Part shown: in pieces, positions 25,970 through 34,443 of the stretch
How positions within the stretch are numbered: the stretch's first letter is position 1
How the letters are laid out: each line of letters starts with the position of its first letter
Source: Inediibacterium massiliense
GTDB taxonomy: Bacteria; Bacillota; Clostridia; Peptostreptococcales; Thermotaleaceae
Direction of reading: 5' to 3'
Length of the DNA: 64,000 nucleotides
Assembly (NCBI RefSeq): GCF_001282725.1
Contig: NZ_LN876585.1
Location: 64,221-128,220 of the forward strand
The notes under the pieces: model-generated
Databases searched by the model: none
What the model saw: the letters and a program-made list of their open reading frames with translations, nothing else
Told to the model about the DNA's origin: nothing
Translations under genes and position numbers: made by a program

Positions 25970-27481
25970 ATGAAAAAATTAAAAATCATTACATGTACAC
26001 TGATTATGGCATTAATCTTAAGTAGCACTAGTGCATTTGCTTGTACCGCAGTTTATGTAGGAAAAGATGTAAGTGCAGATGGAAGTACAATCTTAGCAAG
26101 AAGTGAGGACCAAGGTACAGGTGCTTACAATAAGATGTTTAAAGTAGTAAATAGAGTGGAAAATGTACCTGGTCGTACAATTGACGATGCAAACGGATTT
26201 TCTTACAAATTACCAGCAACTACTTACAAGTATACGATTGTTCCCGATTCTTCAAACTGTGGAGATGGACCATATTTTGGTGCTTGTACAAATGAATATG
26301 GATTAAGCATTAGTGCAACAGTATCTGCTTCTCCAAAGGAAAACGTTTTGACAGTAGACCCATATGTGGAAGGAAGCTTACGTGAAGCTGTTATTCCTGG
26401 AATCGTAGCTGCAACAACTAAGACTGCAAAAGAAGGAGTAAAGCTTTTAGCACAAATGGTTGAAACTTATGGTTCAGAAGAAGGAAATATAGTAATGCTT
26501 GCAGATCAAAAAGAGGCTTGGGTATTTGAAGTATACAGTGGACATTTATGGGCTGCTCAAAAAATGCCAACAGATAAAGTTGCAGTTTTTGGAAATCAAT
26601 TCATGATTGAAACAGTAGATCCAAGTGATATAGAGAATGTAATGTTCCATAAGGATTTATTTACAACTGCTGATAAAAATGGATGGACAAAAAAAGTCGA
26701 TGGTAAGGTGCATCTTGCTGCAACTTTTGGTGAACCAAGAGAAGATTATTCTAATATGCGTACATGGATGGGACATCGTTTATTGGCACCATCTAGTGTA
26801 GGAGAATATAAAACAGATGAATATTATCCATTTTTCTACAATCCAGATAAAAAAGTTTCTGCTCTAGAAGTGATGGATGTATTACGCAATCGTTATGAAG
26901 GTACAAAATATGATGCTTCTCTTAAAGAAAACAAAGACCTTCGTGTCATTGGTGTAGAACGTCAATCTCAAATACACGTTATTCAAGTAAAAGACAATTA
27001 TCCAGCTGAAATTTCTGCACTACAATGGCTTGCTCTTGGTAATGCAGAACACTCTGTATTCCTTCCAAGCTTTAGTGGAATCCAAGATACTTATGCTGCT
27101 TACAAAGTAGATGGTGAAACACCAAACTATGATGGTTTATACTGGAAATTCAAAAGAGTTTGTGCTTTGGCAGAACAAAATAGAAGTTTTTATGGACAAG
27201 GTGTAAAAAATTATTGGAAAACATATGAAGAAAAATTATATGCAGATATGGCAAAGGCAGAAAAAGAGATGATTGAGCTTTATGCAAAAGATCCAAAAGC
27301 TGCTAAGAGTTATGTGACAAAATTACATATGGATATTGCAAAGAAAGCTTGTGAAGATGCAGATATGGTTTATGATCAATTATTGTATTTCATAATGGAT
27401 CGTAATGGCCGTACAGCTAAAAAATTAGGAGGTCCATTTGCAGTACAAAAAACATTAGAAGATGTTGCAGCTGCAAAATAA
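25970..27481 (+). CDS. pepD: secreted C69 family dipeptidase
   Basis: A 503-residue Ntn-type dipeptidase of family C69. Residues 1-24 are a signal peptide whose cleavage site AFA is followed at once by CTAVYVGKDVSADGSTILARSEDQ, the conserved N-terminus of mature C69 enzymes; Cys25 would become the N-terminal nucleophile after signal peptidase cleavage. Other family segments are GPYFGACTNEYGLSISATVS, EGNIVMLADQKEAWVFE and GHRLLAPSSVGEY. It should release dipeptides outside the membrane. Codon use is more balanced (CGT, AAC, TTC) than its neighbours, which suggests strong expression. Single-gene unit with AAAGGAGG before ATG and a terminator after it. Confidence 0.9.
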   Translation: MKKLKIITCTLIMALILSSTSAFACTAVYVGKDVSADGSTILARSEDQGTGAYNKMFKVVNRVENVPGRTIDDANGFSYKLPATTYKYTIVPDSSNCGDGPYFGACTNEYGLSISATVSASPKENVLTVDPYVEGSLREAVIPGIVAATTKTAKEGVKLLAQMVETYGSEEGNIVMLADQKEAWVFEVYSGHLWAAQKMPTDKVAVFGNQFMIETVDPSDIENVMFHKDLFTTADKNGWTKKVDGKVHLAATFGEPREDYSNMRTWMGHRLLAPSSVGEYKTDEYYPFFYNPDKKVSALEVMDVLRNRYEGTKYDASLKENKDLRVIGVERQSQIHVIQVKDNYPAEISALQWLALGNAEHSVFLPSFSGIQDTYAAYKVDGETPNYDGLYWKFKRVCALAEQNRSFYGQGVKNYWKTYEEKLYADMAKAEKEMIELYAKDPKAAKSYVTKLHMDIAKKACEDADMVYDQLLYFIMDRNGRTAKKLGGPFAVQKTLEDVAAAK

Positions 27482-27505
27482 AAAGTGACATATGGAACAA
27501 ACAAG

Positions 27506-27531
27506 AGGGACGATGAAAATCGTCCCTTTAG
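27506..27531 (+). terminator. terminator after the C69 dipeptidase
   Basis: Stem AGGGACGAT / ATCGTCCCT with a GAAA tetraloop and TTAGTTT after it. The long repeat copy 3 begins directly afterwards. Confidence 0.75.
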
Positions 27532-27534
27532 TTT

Positions 27535-27771
27535 GTAGCAAAGTCATAAAAAACGTAACCAATTTTCAAATTTGGAAAATATAAAGAAACGATCGAAAAT
27601 GGCATTACAAACTCGCTATGCTCAAACAGTGTAATGCTAACTATTTTCTCACTTATTCTATATTTTCACAAATTCTCAATAAATGTTCCTCATTTCTAAG
27701 CAACGGAAATCTTGAATGAAATGAAAAGATTTCGTTGGCGCCATGAGCTTGCGAATTTTATGACCTTGCTA
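27535..27771. repeat. long intergenic palindromic repeat, copy 3, with an inserted module
   Basis: Ends GTAGCAAAGTCATAAAAAA and TTATGACCTTGCTA. The first 160 bases match copies 1 and 2; then at 27698-27760 about 60 bases are inserted that are absent from the others and are themselves palindromic (CAACGGAAATCTT ... AAGATTTCGTTGG). The same module is found in reverse at 5850-5937. Confidence 0.8.
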
Positions 27772-27839
27772 AAATATAGTTTGTCAATATATTAAAATTG
27801 ATCATTGGTTATACGAAAATATGGACGTAATGGATGAAG

Positions 27840-27867
27840 TTGACAAGGTTACAATACATGTTATAAT
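27840..27867 (+). promoter_or_regulatory. promoter of cobalamin-riboswitch unit 1
   Basis: TTGACA (27840-27845), 16-base spacer, TATAAT (27862-27867), consensus in both hexamers. The riboswitch begins about 28 bases after the -10, so the leader is transcribed from here. Confidence 0.8.
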
Positions 27868-27895
27868 AAAAACGACGGTAAAAAAATATATATAA

Positions 27896-28039
27896 ATGTA
27901 ATAATTTAGGGAAAAGGGTGAGATGCCCTTGCTATAGTCGTAGCTGTAATCGGCGATGAAAAGTAAAAAATGCCACTGTCGAAAGATGGGAAGGTTTACT
28001 TTGAATATGACCCGAAAGCCAGAAGACCTGTTATTACAT
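27896..28039 (+). ncRNA. cobalamin riboswitch 1
   Basis: Closed by a perfect nine-base-pair P1 (ATGTAATAA / TTATTACAT). Inside are the conserved cobalamin-riboswitch strings GCTGTAATCGG, TGCCACTGTCGAAAGATGGGAAGG in outline (28...), and the B12 box form AAAGCCAGAAGACCTG just before P1 closes. It is clearly less similar to copies 2 and 3 than they are to each other. Followed by a terminator hairpin at 28147, it should switch off the 28200-40878 operon when cobalamin is plentiful. Confidence 0.9.
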
Positions 28040-28146
28040 ATTTTCAGATCCTCCGACTTAGAGGAAAAGAAGGTATATAGAAAATTAAAATGTTGTTTTG
28101 ATCATTAAGTATTCATTGTGAAAAATGCAACATGTTCATTTCTAAA

Positions 28147-28178
28147 AAATCCTCTTCTGAGTTGGAAGAGGATTTTTA
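28147..28178 (+). terminator. expression-platform terminator of riboswitch 1
   Basis: Stem AATCCTCTTC / GAAGAGGATT, then TTTATT. It lies between the riboswitch aptamer and the first gene, the position expected for ligand-dependent termination. An upstream stretch near 28046 (GATCCTCCGACTTAGAGGA) can form an alternative pairing. Confidence 0.8.
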
Positions 28179-28199
28179 TTATTTAAAGGAGGTTTTAGT

Positions 28200-29300
28200 A
28201 TGAAAAAATTGAGAAGTATTATTTTTGTACTTATTGCAGCATTGATATTTACTTCATCTGTAGACTTTTCAGATGCCCTAAAGGGGAAAAAAAAGTCAGA
28301 TGCAGTTGTAATAAATGGAGTAACTTATACAGGATATAAAGGACCTGTACAAGGAGAGATCAAATACAAAGAAGGAAGACCAGCTAATCAAAATTCTCAA
28401 AATCTTAAAGCGTCTGGGGATATAGGTAGTCCATACCATGTAGATTTAGTAGTTACGAGAGATTTTGGACATAAAAAAATGTATTCTAAAAATGTAGGAC
28501 TTGTAAAAGATGAAGTAGGTATGGAGGTACTTTTTAGAAATTTAGACATTCAAACAGCTTATGGTGGAGGTTTTGTAAATGCCATTAATGGAGTAGAGTC
28601 TAAGTTTACTTTCTTTACAGGAAAAAATAGACAAAAGATAGATTGGTTTTATTGGGTCAATGGAATTTTAGCTCCCATAGGAGTAGCCGAATATAGACCT
28701 CAACCGGGAGATGTAATTTGGTGGGATTATCATGATTGGGGTACTACTATGTTTGCTCCTGCAGTGGTTGGTTCTTATCCACAGCCTTTTAAAAGTGGGT
28801 TTGGAGGTAAAAATCCAGGAACTGTAATTATGTATACAAAGGGATACGAAAAGGATGCACAAAATTTAAAAAATAGTTTACTCAAACAAGGAGTCAAAAA
28901 AATTGATTTAGCAGCGTATAATCCTAACAAATTAAATAAGCCTAAAAAATATTATATATTGATTGGAAAATGGAATGATTTATCTAAAAATAGTAAGGTA
29001 GTAAAAGATATCAATACAAAAAATAAATTATTAGGAACTTATGTAAAATTTGAAAAAGGAAAATTAAAGGGATTAAATTTTAAAGGAAAAGCAATCACTT
29101 CTTATGATCATGCAGGAGCCATTTATGCTTATGCAGCAGGAATAGGAAGCACATGTCCTATATGGATGGTTACAGGAACAGATGATCAAAGTGTTAAAAA
29201 TGCAGTAAATGTAATGATTAATAAACCTCAAAGTCTAGATAAGCATTTTAGTGCTATTATTTCTAATAAGGGAGTAGAAAATATACCTTATATCAACTAA
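28200..29300 (+). CDS. secreted DUF4430 domain protein (transcobalamin-like C-terminal fold)
   Basis: A 366-residue exported protein. Signal peptide at 1-27; a DUF4430 domain at about 78-190 with the diagnostic DWFYWVNGILAPIGVAEYRPQPGD (split here: WFYWVNG near 148-154, PGDVIWWDYHDW near 167-178). DUF4430 is related to the beta domain of animal intrinsic factor and transcobalamin. The C-terminal half (about 200-366) has an unrecognised alpha/beta domain with KKYYILIGKWNDL and AGAIYAYAAGIGSTCPIWMVTGTDDQSV. There is no SLH, LPXTG or lipobox, so it is probably soluble or held by a partner. It is the first gene after cobalamin riboswitch 1, so a cobalamin- or corrinoid-binding role is the best guess, unproven. 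Confidence 0.8.
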   Translation: MKKLRSIIFVLIAALIFTSSVDFSDALKGKKKSDAVVINGVTYTGYKGPVQGEIKYKEGRPANQNSQNLKASGDIGSPYHVDLVVTRDFGHKKMYSKNVGLVKDEVGMEVLFRNLDIQTAYGGGFVNAINGVESKFTFFTGKNRQKIDWFYWVNGILAPIGVAEYRPQPGDVIWWDYHDWGTTMFAPAVVGSYPQPFKSGFGGKNPGTVIMYTKGYEKDAQNLKNSLLKQGVKKIDLAAYNPNKLNKPKKYYILIGKWNDLSKNSKVVKDINTKNKLLGTYVKFEKGKLKGLNFKGKAITSYDHAGAIYAYAAGIGSTCPIWMVTGTDDQSVKNAVNVMINKPQSLDKHFSAIISNKGVENIPYIN

Positions 29301-29313
29301 AGGAAGTGAAAGT

Positions 29314-31293
29314 GTGAAAAAAAGTATTTGTGTTTTTTTGATGTGGATGTTGATATTTTCCTTTTCATCTAAAGCTGAGGGAAATATAGATATAAAAATA
29401 GATGCAGGCTTCGATGGAAAAGGGAAAATAGGTACCATGATGCCTGTGAAAATACAAGTGGAAAGTAAAACAAATGTAGATGGAAATTTAAAAATACAAA
29501 CAGAGAATAGGGTGTATCATCACCCTATTCAGTTGTCTCCAAATAGTAAAAAAGAATTTTTCTTTTCTATTCCTATATGGAATGGAAAGGAAAAGATTCA
29601 AGCAAGTATAGAAGAAAATGGACAAATACTAGAAGAAAAATCAAAAAATATTAAAGTGTTGCCTACAGAAACTGCGTTTATAGGTATTTTGAGTGATGAT
29701 TTTTCAAACCATTATCTAAAAGAATATAAAGATGATGTACTTCTTCAAAATACCCAAATTGTTTCTTTACATAAAAAATTAAATGATAAAGATATTTTAA
29801 ATTCTATTTCATTGATTGTAATTGACAATTACAATACAAAAAATCTTACAAATCAACAACAGAATCTTTTGAAAAATTGGATTTCAAGTGGAAATACTTT
29901 ATTCATTGAAACAGGAGAGCGTTCTTATAAGACTTTAACAGGAATTTTTTCAAATTTAAAAGAACCTACTAAAGTGGGAAAAGGTTTTGTAGTTCCAATA
30001 AAGAATATAAAAGATGCTCAATCCTTTGAAAAGACTTTATATTCTCATATAAACGATACTTTTATAGAAAAAATAGTAAAAAAAGATTCTATGGAAGAAA
30101 GAATACAAAACAGTATGAATCTTTATACAGTTGTGGATGAAATGAAAAAACCAAATGAAAAAACAGCACTTTTCTTACTTATAGGACTTTTCATGTATCT
30201 TATCATTTTAGCTATATTTATATATATAGAAAATAAAAAATGGATTTTTACCATCACTATTTTTGGATTTTCCATTCTTTTTTATGTTTTATCTTGGTGG
30301 GGAGGTTTTCAAAAGGATGAGTGGATGAAAGCGTCTATTTGTGTTCATGATCCTATAGTAAGAACTTATGATTTATTATATGGATCACCTGCTCAAAAAG
30401 ATCCTATTCAATTGAAACATGATGCATTCTTTATAGAGGGAATAGACGGACAAAATTATAAAATAGATCCTATAGAAAAGAATGTAAATTTCCCTAAAAA
30501 GAAAGAAGTAGAATGCATTTTATATGAAGAAAAAAATGAGGGGAAACAAATAGGCAATATTTCTATTGAATTTATAGGTAAAGATAAAATAAGTGCAAAC
30601 ATTGAAAATCCTATTCCAGAGACTTTAGAAAATACTTTCTTTGTAATAGGAGATAGTATCATACCCATAGGAAATTTAGAAGGAAAAGAAAATAAAAAAA
30701 TAGATATTACTTTAAAGCATGAGTTAAAAAATTTAGGAGATTATAATTATCTTGAAAAAATTTATGAAAAAGCAAAATTAAAAGAGGATCAAAAAGAAAT
30801 GTTTTCTTATTATTTTTATAATATAGAAGATCCTTGTAGTGGAAAGTTAATTGGATTTAGCAATGAAAAAGAAGAAATATCCATTAATAAAAAAAATAAA
30901 AAAATAAAAAATAAAATTTGTAATGTTTTTCCTGTAAATGTGAATTTTAAAAACAAAGTACATATACCATCAGGAATGATCAAACCTATCTTTACGAGTG
31001 AAATGATGGAAAGGAAAGAATATTTATTAGAAAATACACCATTAGAAATTTATTATTCCATTCCTTCAGAAGTTTTAGTAGAAAAAATAAAACTTACTAC
31101 AAAACAAGAAGGTGGAGAGATGAAGCTTATGGTTTATAACTTCTCTATCCATCAATGGGAGCTATTAACAAATACAAGTTTCAACAAAGAAAATCTTCAA
31201 AATTATATCCGTAAAGGATTTTTAAAGATAAAAGCAGAGGGTGATGCAAGAATGATTATTCCTCAAATTTTATTAGAAGGAAAGATAAGGTAG
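29314..31293 (+). CDS. membrane protein of the MoxR/vWA operon, exported N-terminal domain
   Basis: A 659-residue protein with a signal peptide (1-21), an external beta-rich domain to about 130 (IDAGFDGKGKIGTMMPVKIQV), a glutamine-amidotransferase-like alpha/beta domain at about 125-215 (FIGILSDDF, LIVIDNYNTKNLTNQQQNLLKNWISSGNTLFIETG), two membrane helices at about 284-331 and a long C-terminal external domain. The GATase-like fold next to a membrane anchor is usual in proteins encoded with MoxR, DUF58 and vWA genes; no catalytic Cys is evident. GTG start with AGGAAG, 13 bases after the DUF4430 gene, hence co-transcribed with it. Its precise role is unknown. Confidence 0.7.
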   Translation: MKKSICVFLMWMLIFSFSSKAEGNIDIKIDAGFDGKGKIGTMMPVKIQVESKTNVDGNLKIQTENRVYHHPIQLSPNSKKEFFFSIPIWNGKEKIQASIEENGQILEEKSKNIKVLPTETAFIGILSDDFSNHYLKEYKDDVLLQNTQIVSLHKKLNDKDILNSISLIVIDNYNTKNLTNQQQNLLKNWISSGNTLFIETGERSYKTLTGIFSNLKEPTKVGKGFVVPIKNIKDAQSFEKTLYSHINDTFIEKIVKKDSMEERIQNSMNLYTVVDEMKKPNEKTALFLLIGLFMYLIILAIFIYIENKKWIFTITIFGFSILFYVLSWWGGFQKDEWMKASICVHDPIVRTYDLLYGSPAQKDPIQLKHDAFFIEGIDGQNYKIDPIEKNVNFPKKKEVECILYEEKNEGKQIGNISIEFIGKDKISANIENPIPETLENTFFVIGDSIIPIGNLEGKENKKIDITLKHELKNLGDYNYLEKIYEKAKLKEDQKEMFSYYFYNIEDPCSGKLIGFSNEKEEISINKKNKKIKNKICNVFPVNVNFKNKVHIPSGMIKPIFTSEMMERKEYLLENTPLEIYYSIPSEVLVEKIKLTTKQEGGEMKLMVYNFSIHQWELLTNTSFNKENLQNYIRKGFLKIKAEGDARMIIPQILLEGKIR

Positions 31294-31301
31294 GTGAAAA
31301 A

Positions 31302-31985
31302 ATGGAACTTTTGAATATAAATAGATATAAAAAAGGAATGATTCTTTTTTATGTATTGATGATGAGTATTATGTGGATCATATATTTATTTATGAATATT
31401 ATAGGAAATACATATGAAATACAAATTTATGAAAGAGCATATCTATATTTGATGATTTTTTCTTTTTTATTGTATACAGGGATTCTTTTAGTATGGGAGT
31501 ATGAAAAAGATTTTATTAAAAATTGTGTAGAAATAAGTATTTTTACATTTTCTATTATACCTATTTTGTTAACTATTTTTATGAGTGGTAAAATTACGAT
31601 TCAAAATATATTTCTTCCTTTATTTATGGAGATCTTTTGGGGAATTGGATTGATTAGTACAAAAAAGAGAATATCACAAATGAAAATACCAATTGTATGG
31701 AAAAATTTTATTATGATGATATTTATTTTTATGCTTATTATTGTGAGCAGTATATTATTGTATTGTTACTATGAATATGCAAGTTTGGTTTTAACTACTG
31801 TTTATGATAAAGATATACCTATTTATTTCTTTTTAAATCCAATACTTAGCTTTGTAGGTACTTTGTATATGCAAGTTGGAGGAGGAAACCAAATGGGAGC
31901 TACACCAATATATATATTTTATATATTCTGGGCTTTATGGACTTTTGTTATGAATATATCAAAGCCTCGGGAGTGTAGACAATGA
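31302..31985 (+). CDS. polytopic membrane protein of the MoxR/vWA operon
   Basis: A 227-residue, very hydrophobic protein with about six to seven membrane helices and short charged loops. I recognise no family. It starts eight bases after the preceding gene with a TAGGTG site and its stop overlaps the next start by four bases (ATGA), so the genes are translationally coupled. It probably forms the membrane part of the complex built from the neighbouring vWA and MoxR products; by layout it could be the channel or scaffold, but nothing in the sequence shows transport. Confidence 0.65.
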   Translation: MELLNINRYKKGMILFYVLMMSIMWIIYLFMNIIGNTYEIQIYERAYLYLMIFSFLLYTGILLVWEYEKDFIKNCVEISIFTFSIIPILLTIFMSGKITIQNIFLPLFMEIFWGIGLISTKKRISQMKIPIVWKNFIMMIFIFMLIIVSSILLYCYYEYASLVLTTVYDKDIPIYFFLNPILSFVGTLYMQVGGGNQMGATPIYIFYIFWALWTFVMNISKPRECRQ

Positions 31986-33487
31986 ATTTAATAGAGAATA
32001 CTTTAAAAAAACTAAGAATAAAAATATGGATCGACCGAATTATAAAATCATTGATTTTTAGCTTAGGGGTATTTAGTATTTCTTTTTTTATTTTTATGAT
32101 TGTCATTCATTTTTATCCTATTGTATATAGTTTTCAAAAAGCTATGGCCGTTATGAGTATTTTTATTTTTGGAGGGCTGTTGTTTGGAATACTAAAAAAG
32201 CCAAGTTTATATGAAGCAGCTTCTATAGGAGATCAATTAGGTTTTCAAGAAAGATTTTTAACCTATGTAGAATACAAAGAAAGAAAAGATTGTATCATAA
32301 AAATATTTATAGAAGAAGTAAAAGAAGCTTTGGAGGATTTTCCTATTTTAGAAAAATATAAAATAAAAATACCTGCAAAAGTAATTTTAGCAAGCATTCT
32401 TATGATTAGTTTATCTATAGGAATTTATTTTATACCTTCTTCTTCTATGGAAATAGCATCAGAAAAAGAAAATATTCATAAAGAATTAAAAGAAGAAGCA
32501 AAAAAAGTTGAAGAATTAAAGGAGAAAATAAAAAAAAAGAATCCTTCAAAGAATATGATCACGTCCCTAGAAGAGCTACAAACTGAACTTGAGAATTCTT
32601 ATGATTATGAAAGTGGAGCAGCTCATATTTCTTCCATTCAAGAGCAAATAGAAAATGAAAATGATGATCAATTTATATCAGAAATATTGGATGGAATTTC
32701 TTCAAAACAAAAGCTTCAAAGTCAGTGGATCAAAAATCATGAAGAAGCTTTAGAAAATATAAAAAATACTCATTTTTCTAAAGATGAAAAAGAGAAAATA
32801 AAAGAAAATATAAAAAATATGATGAAAACAAAAAATGAAGATCAAAAGGAAAAATTAAAAAAAATCAATACAGCTTTAGAAAAAAATAATACAGGAAAAG
32901 AAATTGCAAAAGCATTAGAAAATGGTAAGAAATCACAAGAAGTCAAAGAATCTTTAGATGTAAAGCTTGATGCTATGAAGGAAAGATTATTGGCAAAAGG
33001 AGAAAAAGGATTTAAAGGAAATGGTGGAGAAGAAAAATTATCAGATTTTGCAAAGGGAGAAAGCAAAGAAGAACAAAATGGAGAATTAAGCCAAAATTCA
33101 TCAGATGCTTTAGCTCTAGGAAATATGGGAAATCAGTCTATGAAAAGCTCTAGTGGTGTTGGAGGAGATAAAATAGATGGAAGTGAAGGAGAAGCTTTAG
33201 AAGGAAAAGTAAATAGACAAGATCAGTCTACAAGAATTGGTGAGAACAAAGGAGATTCTTCTTATTTAAAAGGACAGTGGAATGATGGGGGAGCCATCAA
33301 AGATGGAAAAAAAGAAGAAGTATCCTCTCAAAGGGGAGAAGAAGTTTCTTTAGAGGGATATGAAAGAGATTTTAAAAATACTCAAATGGATTATGTAGAA
33401 AAATTGACAATTCCTATCAAACATAAACAATTGGTGCTTGAATATTTTAAGAAGCTAAATGGAGGAGAAGAAGATGGAAGAAAATAA
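31982..33487 (+). CDS. membrane protein with long coiled coil (DUF4175-like position in operon)
   Basis: A 501-residue protein. Three membrane helices lie at about 20-45, 50-70 and 135-155; then come a long, Lys/Glu-rich coiled-coil region (about 160-345), a Gly/Ser/Asn-rich low-complexity stretch (about 345-450, GKGEKGFKGNGGEEK-type) and a short conserved tail (YERDFKNTQMDYVEKLTIPIKHKQLVLEYFKKL). This plan resembles the DUF4175-type proteins that accompany MoxR/BatA operons, but I cannot confirm homology. It overlaps the previous gene by four bases and the MoxR gene by 14. The function is unknown; a scaffold joining membrane partners and MoxR is plausible. Confidence 0.6.
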   Translation: MNLIENTLKKLRIKIWIDRIIKSLIFSLGVFSISFFIFMIVIHFYPIVYSFQKAMAVMSIFIFGGLLFGILKKPSLYEAASIGDQLGFQERFLTYVEYKERKDCIIKIFIEEVKEALEDFPILEKYKIKIPAKVILASILMISLSIGIYFIPSSSMEIASEKENIHKELKEEAKKVEELKEKIKKKNPSKNMITSLEELQTELENSYDYESGAAHISSIQEQIENENDDQFISEILDGISSKQKLQSQWIKNHEEALENIKNTHFSKDEKEKIKENIKNMMKTKNEDQKEKLKKINTALEKNNTGKEIAKALENGKKSQEVKESLDVKLDAMKERLLAKGEKGFKGNGGEEKLSDFAKGESKEEQNGELSQNSSDALALGNMGNQSMKSSSGVGGDKIDGSEGEALEGKVNRQDQSTRIGENKGDSSYLKGQWNDGGAIKDGKKEEVSSQRGEEVSLEGYERDFKNTQMDYVEKLTIPIKHKQLVLEYFKKLNGGEEDGRK

Positions 33488-34442
33488 TATGAAAAATTTT
33501 GCAAATGATTTTGAAAACATTGTAGTAGAAGTGAAAAAACAAATTGTAGGACAAGATGAGATCATTCAAAATGTTTTAATAGGAATCATTGCAGGAGGAA
33601 ATATTTTGATGGAGGGTGCTCCAGGTCTTGGAAAAACAGTTTTAGTAAAAACTTTTTCAAAGGTTTTAGACCTTCCATTTTCAAGGATTCAATTTACTCC
33701 AGATTTAATGCCAACAGATATTTTGGGAGCAGAAATCGTAAGAAAGGATAAGGATCAGTTATCCTTTCAATTTGAAAAAGGTCCTATTTTTACAAGCCTT
33801 CTTTTAGCAGATGAAATCAATAGAGCTACCCCTAAAACTCAAAGTGCACTCTTAGAAGCTATGCAAGAGAGAACTGTAACAGTAGGAAAAAACTCATATA
33901 TCCTAGAAGAACCCTTCTTTGTACTGGCTACTCAAAATCCATTAGAAATGGAAGGAACTTATCCTCTTCCTGAAGCACAATTAGACCGATTTTTATTTAA
34001 ATTAAATGTATCATTGCCTCAAAAGGATGCTTTATTTCATATGATCGATATTAGCACAGGAGAAAAATCTTTAGAAATAAAAAAAATAGCAACAAAAGAA
34101 GATCTTTTAGAAATGAAAAATACAGCGAAAAAAGTTCCTATTGCAGCCAATATAAAGAATAAAGCGATTGATCTTTTAATGAGTACCCATCCAGACCAAA
34201 CCAATATAGATATCGTAAAAGAATATGTACAGTGCGGAACAAGTCCTAGAGGAATCATATCTATGATTTCAGCAGCAAAAGTAAAAGCATTATCAGAAGG
34301 AAGATATCATGTTTCATTAGAAGATCTATATCATGTAGCATTACCTTGTCTAAGACATAGAATGTTTTTAAATTTTAAAGCAATGGCAGATAAGGTAAGT
34401 ACAGATGAGATCCTTATAGAAATTATAAAGAAGGTGAAGTAA
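33474..34442 (+). CDS. moxR: MoxR family AAA+ ATPase
   Basis: A 322-residue AAA+ ATPase of the MoxR family. Walker A GAPGLGKT is at 48-55, Walker B LLLADEINRATPKTQSALLEAMQE near 110, sensor 1 in FVLATQNPLEMEGTYPLPEAQLDRF and the C-terminal lid with TSPRGIISMISAAKV. MoxR proteins work as chaperones with vWA partners, often for cofactor insertion or envelope protein assembly; cobaltochelatase CobS belongs to the same wider class. Here it precedes DUF58 and two vWA genes in the usual order. The start at 33474 has GGAGG eight bases upstream and lies inside the preceding gene; the Met at 33459 is upstream of that site. It is under cobalamin riboswitch 1, which is unusual. Confidence 0.92.
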   Translation: MEENNMKNFANDFENIVVEVKKQIVGQDEIIQNVLIGIIAGGNILMEGAPGLGKTVLVKTFSKVLDLPFSRIQFTPDLMPTDILGAEIVRKDKDQLSFQFEKGPIFTSLLLADEINRATPKTQSALLEAMQERTVTVGKNSYILEEPFFVLATQNPLEMEGTYPLPEAQLDRFLFKLNVSLPQKDALFHMIDISTGEKSLEIKKIATKEDLLEMKNTAKKVPIAANIKNKAIDLLMSTHPDQTNIDIVKEYVQCGTSPRGIISMISAAKVKALSEGRYHVSLEDLYHVALPCLRHRMFLNFKAMADKVSTDEILIEIIKKVK

Positions 34443-34443
34443 T

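Noticed and set aside
33474-34442. Reading the MoxR ATPase as cobaltochelatase subunit CobS
   Set aside because: The sequence is of the general MoxR type followed by DUF58, and no CobN or CobT is present; only an analogy is drawn.
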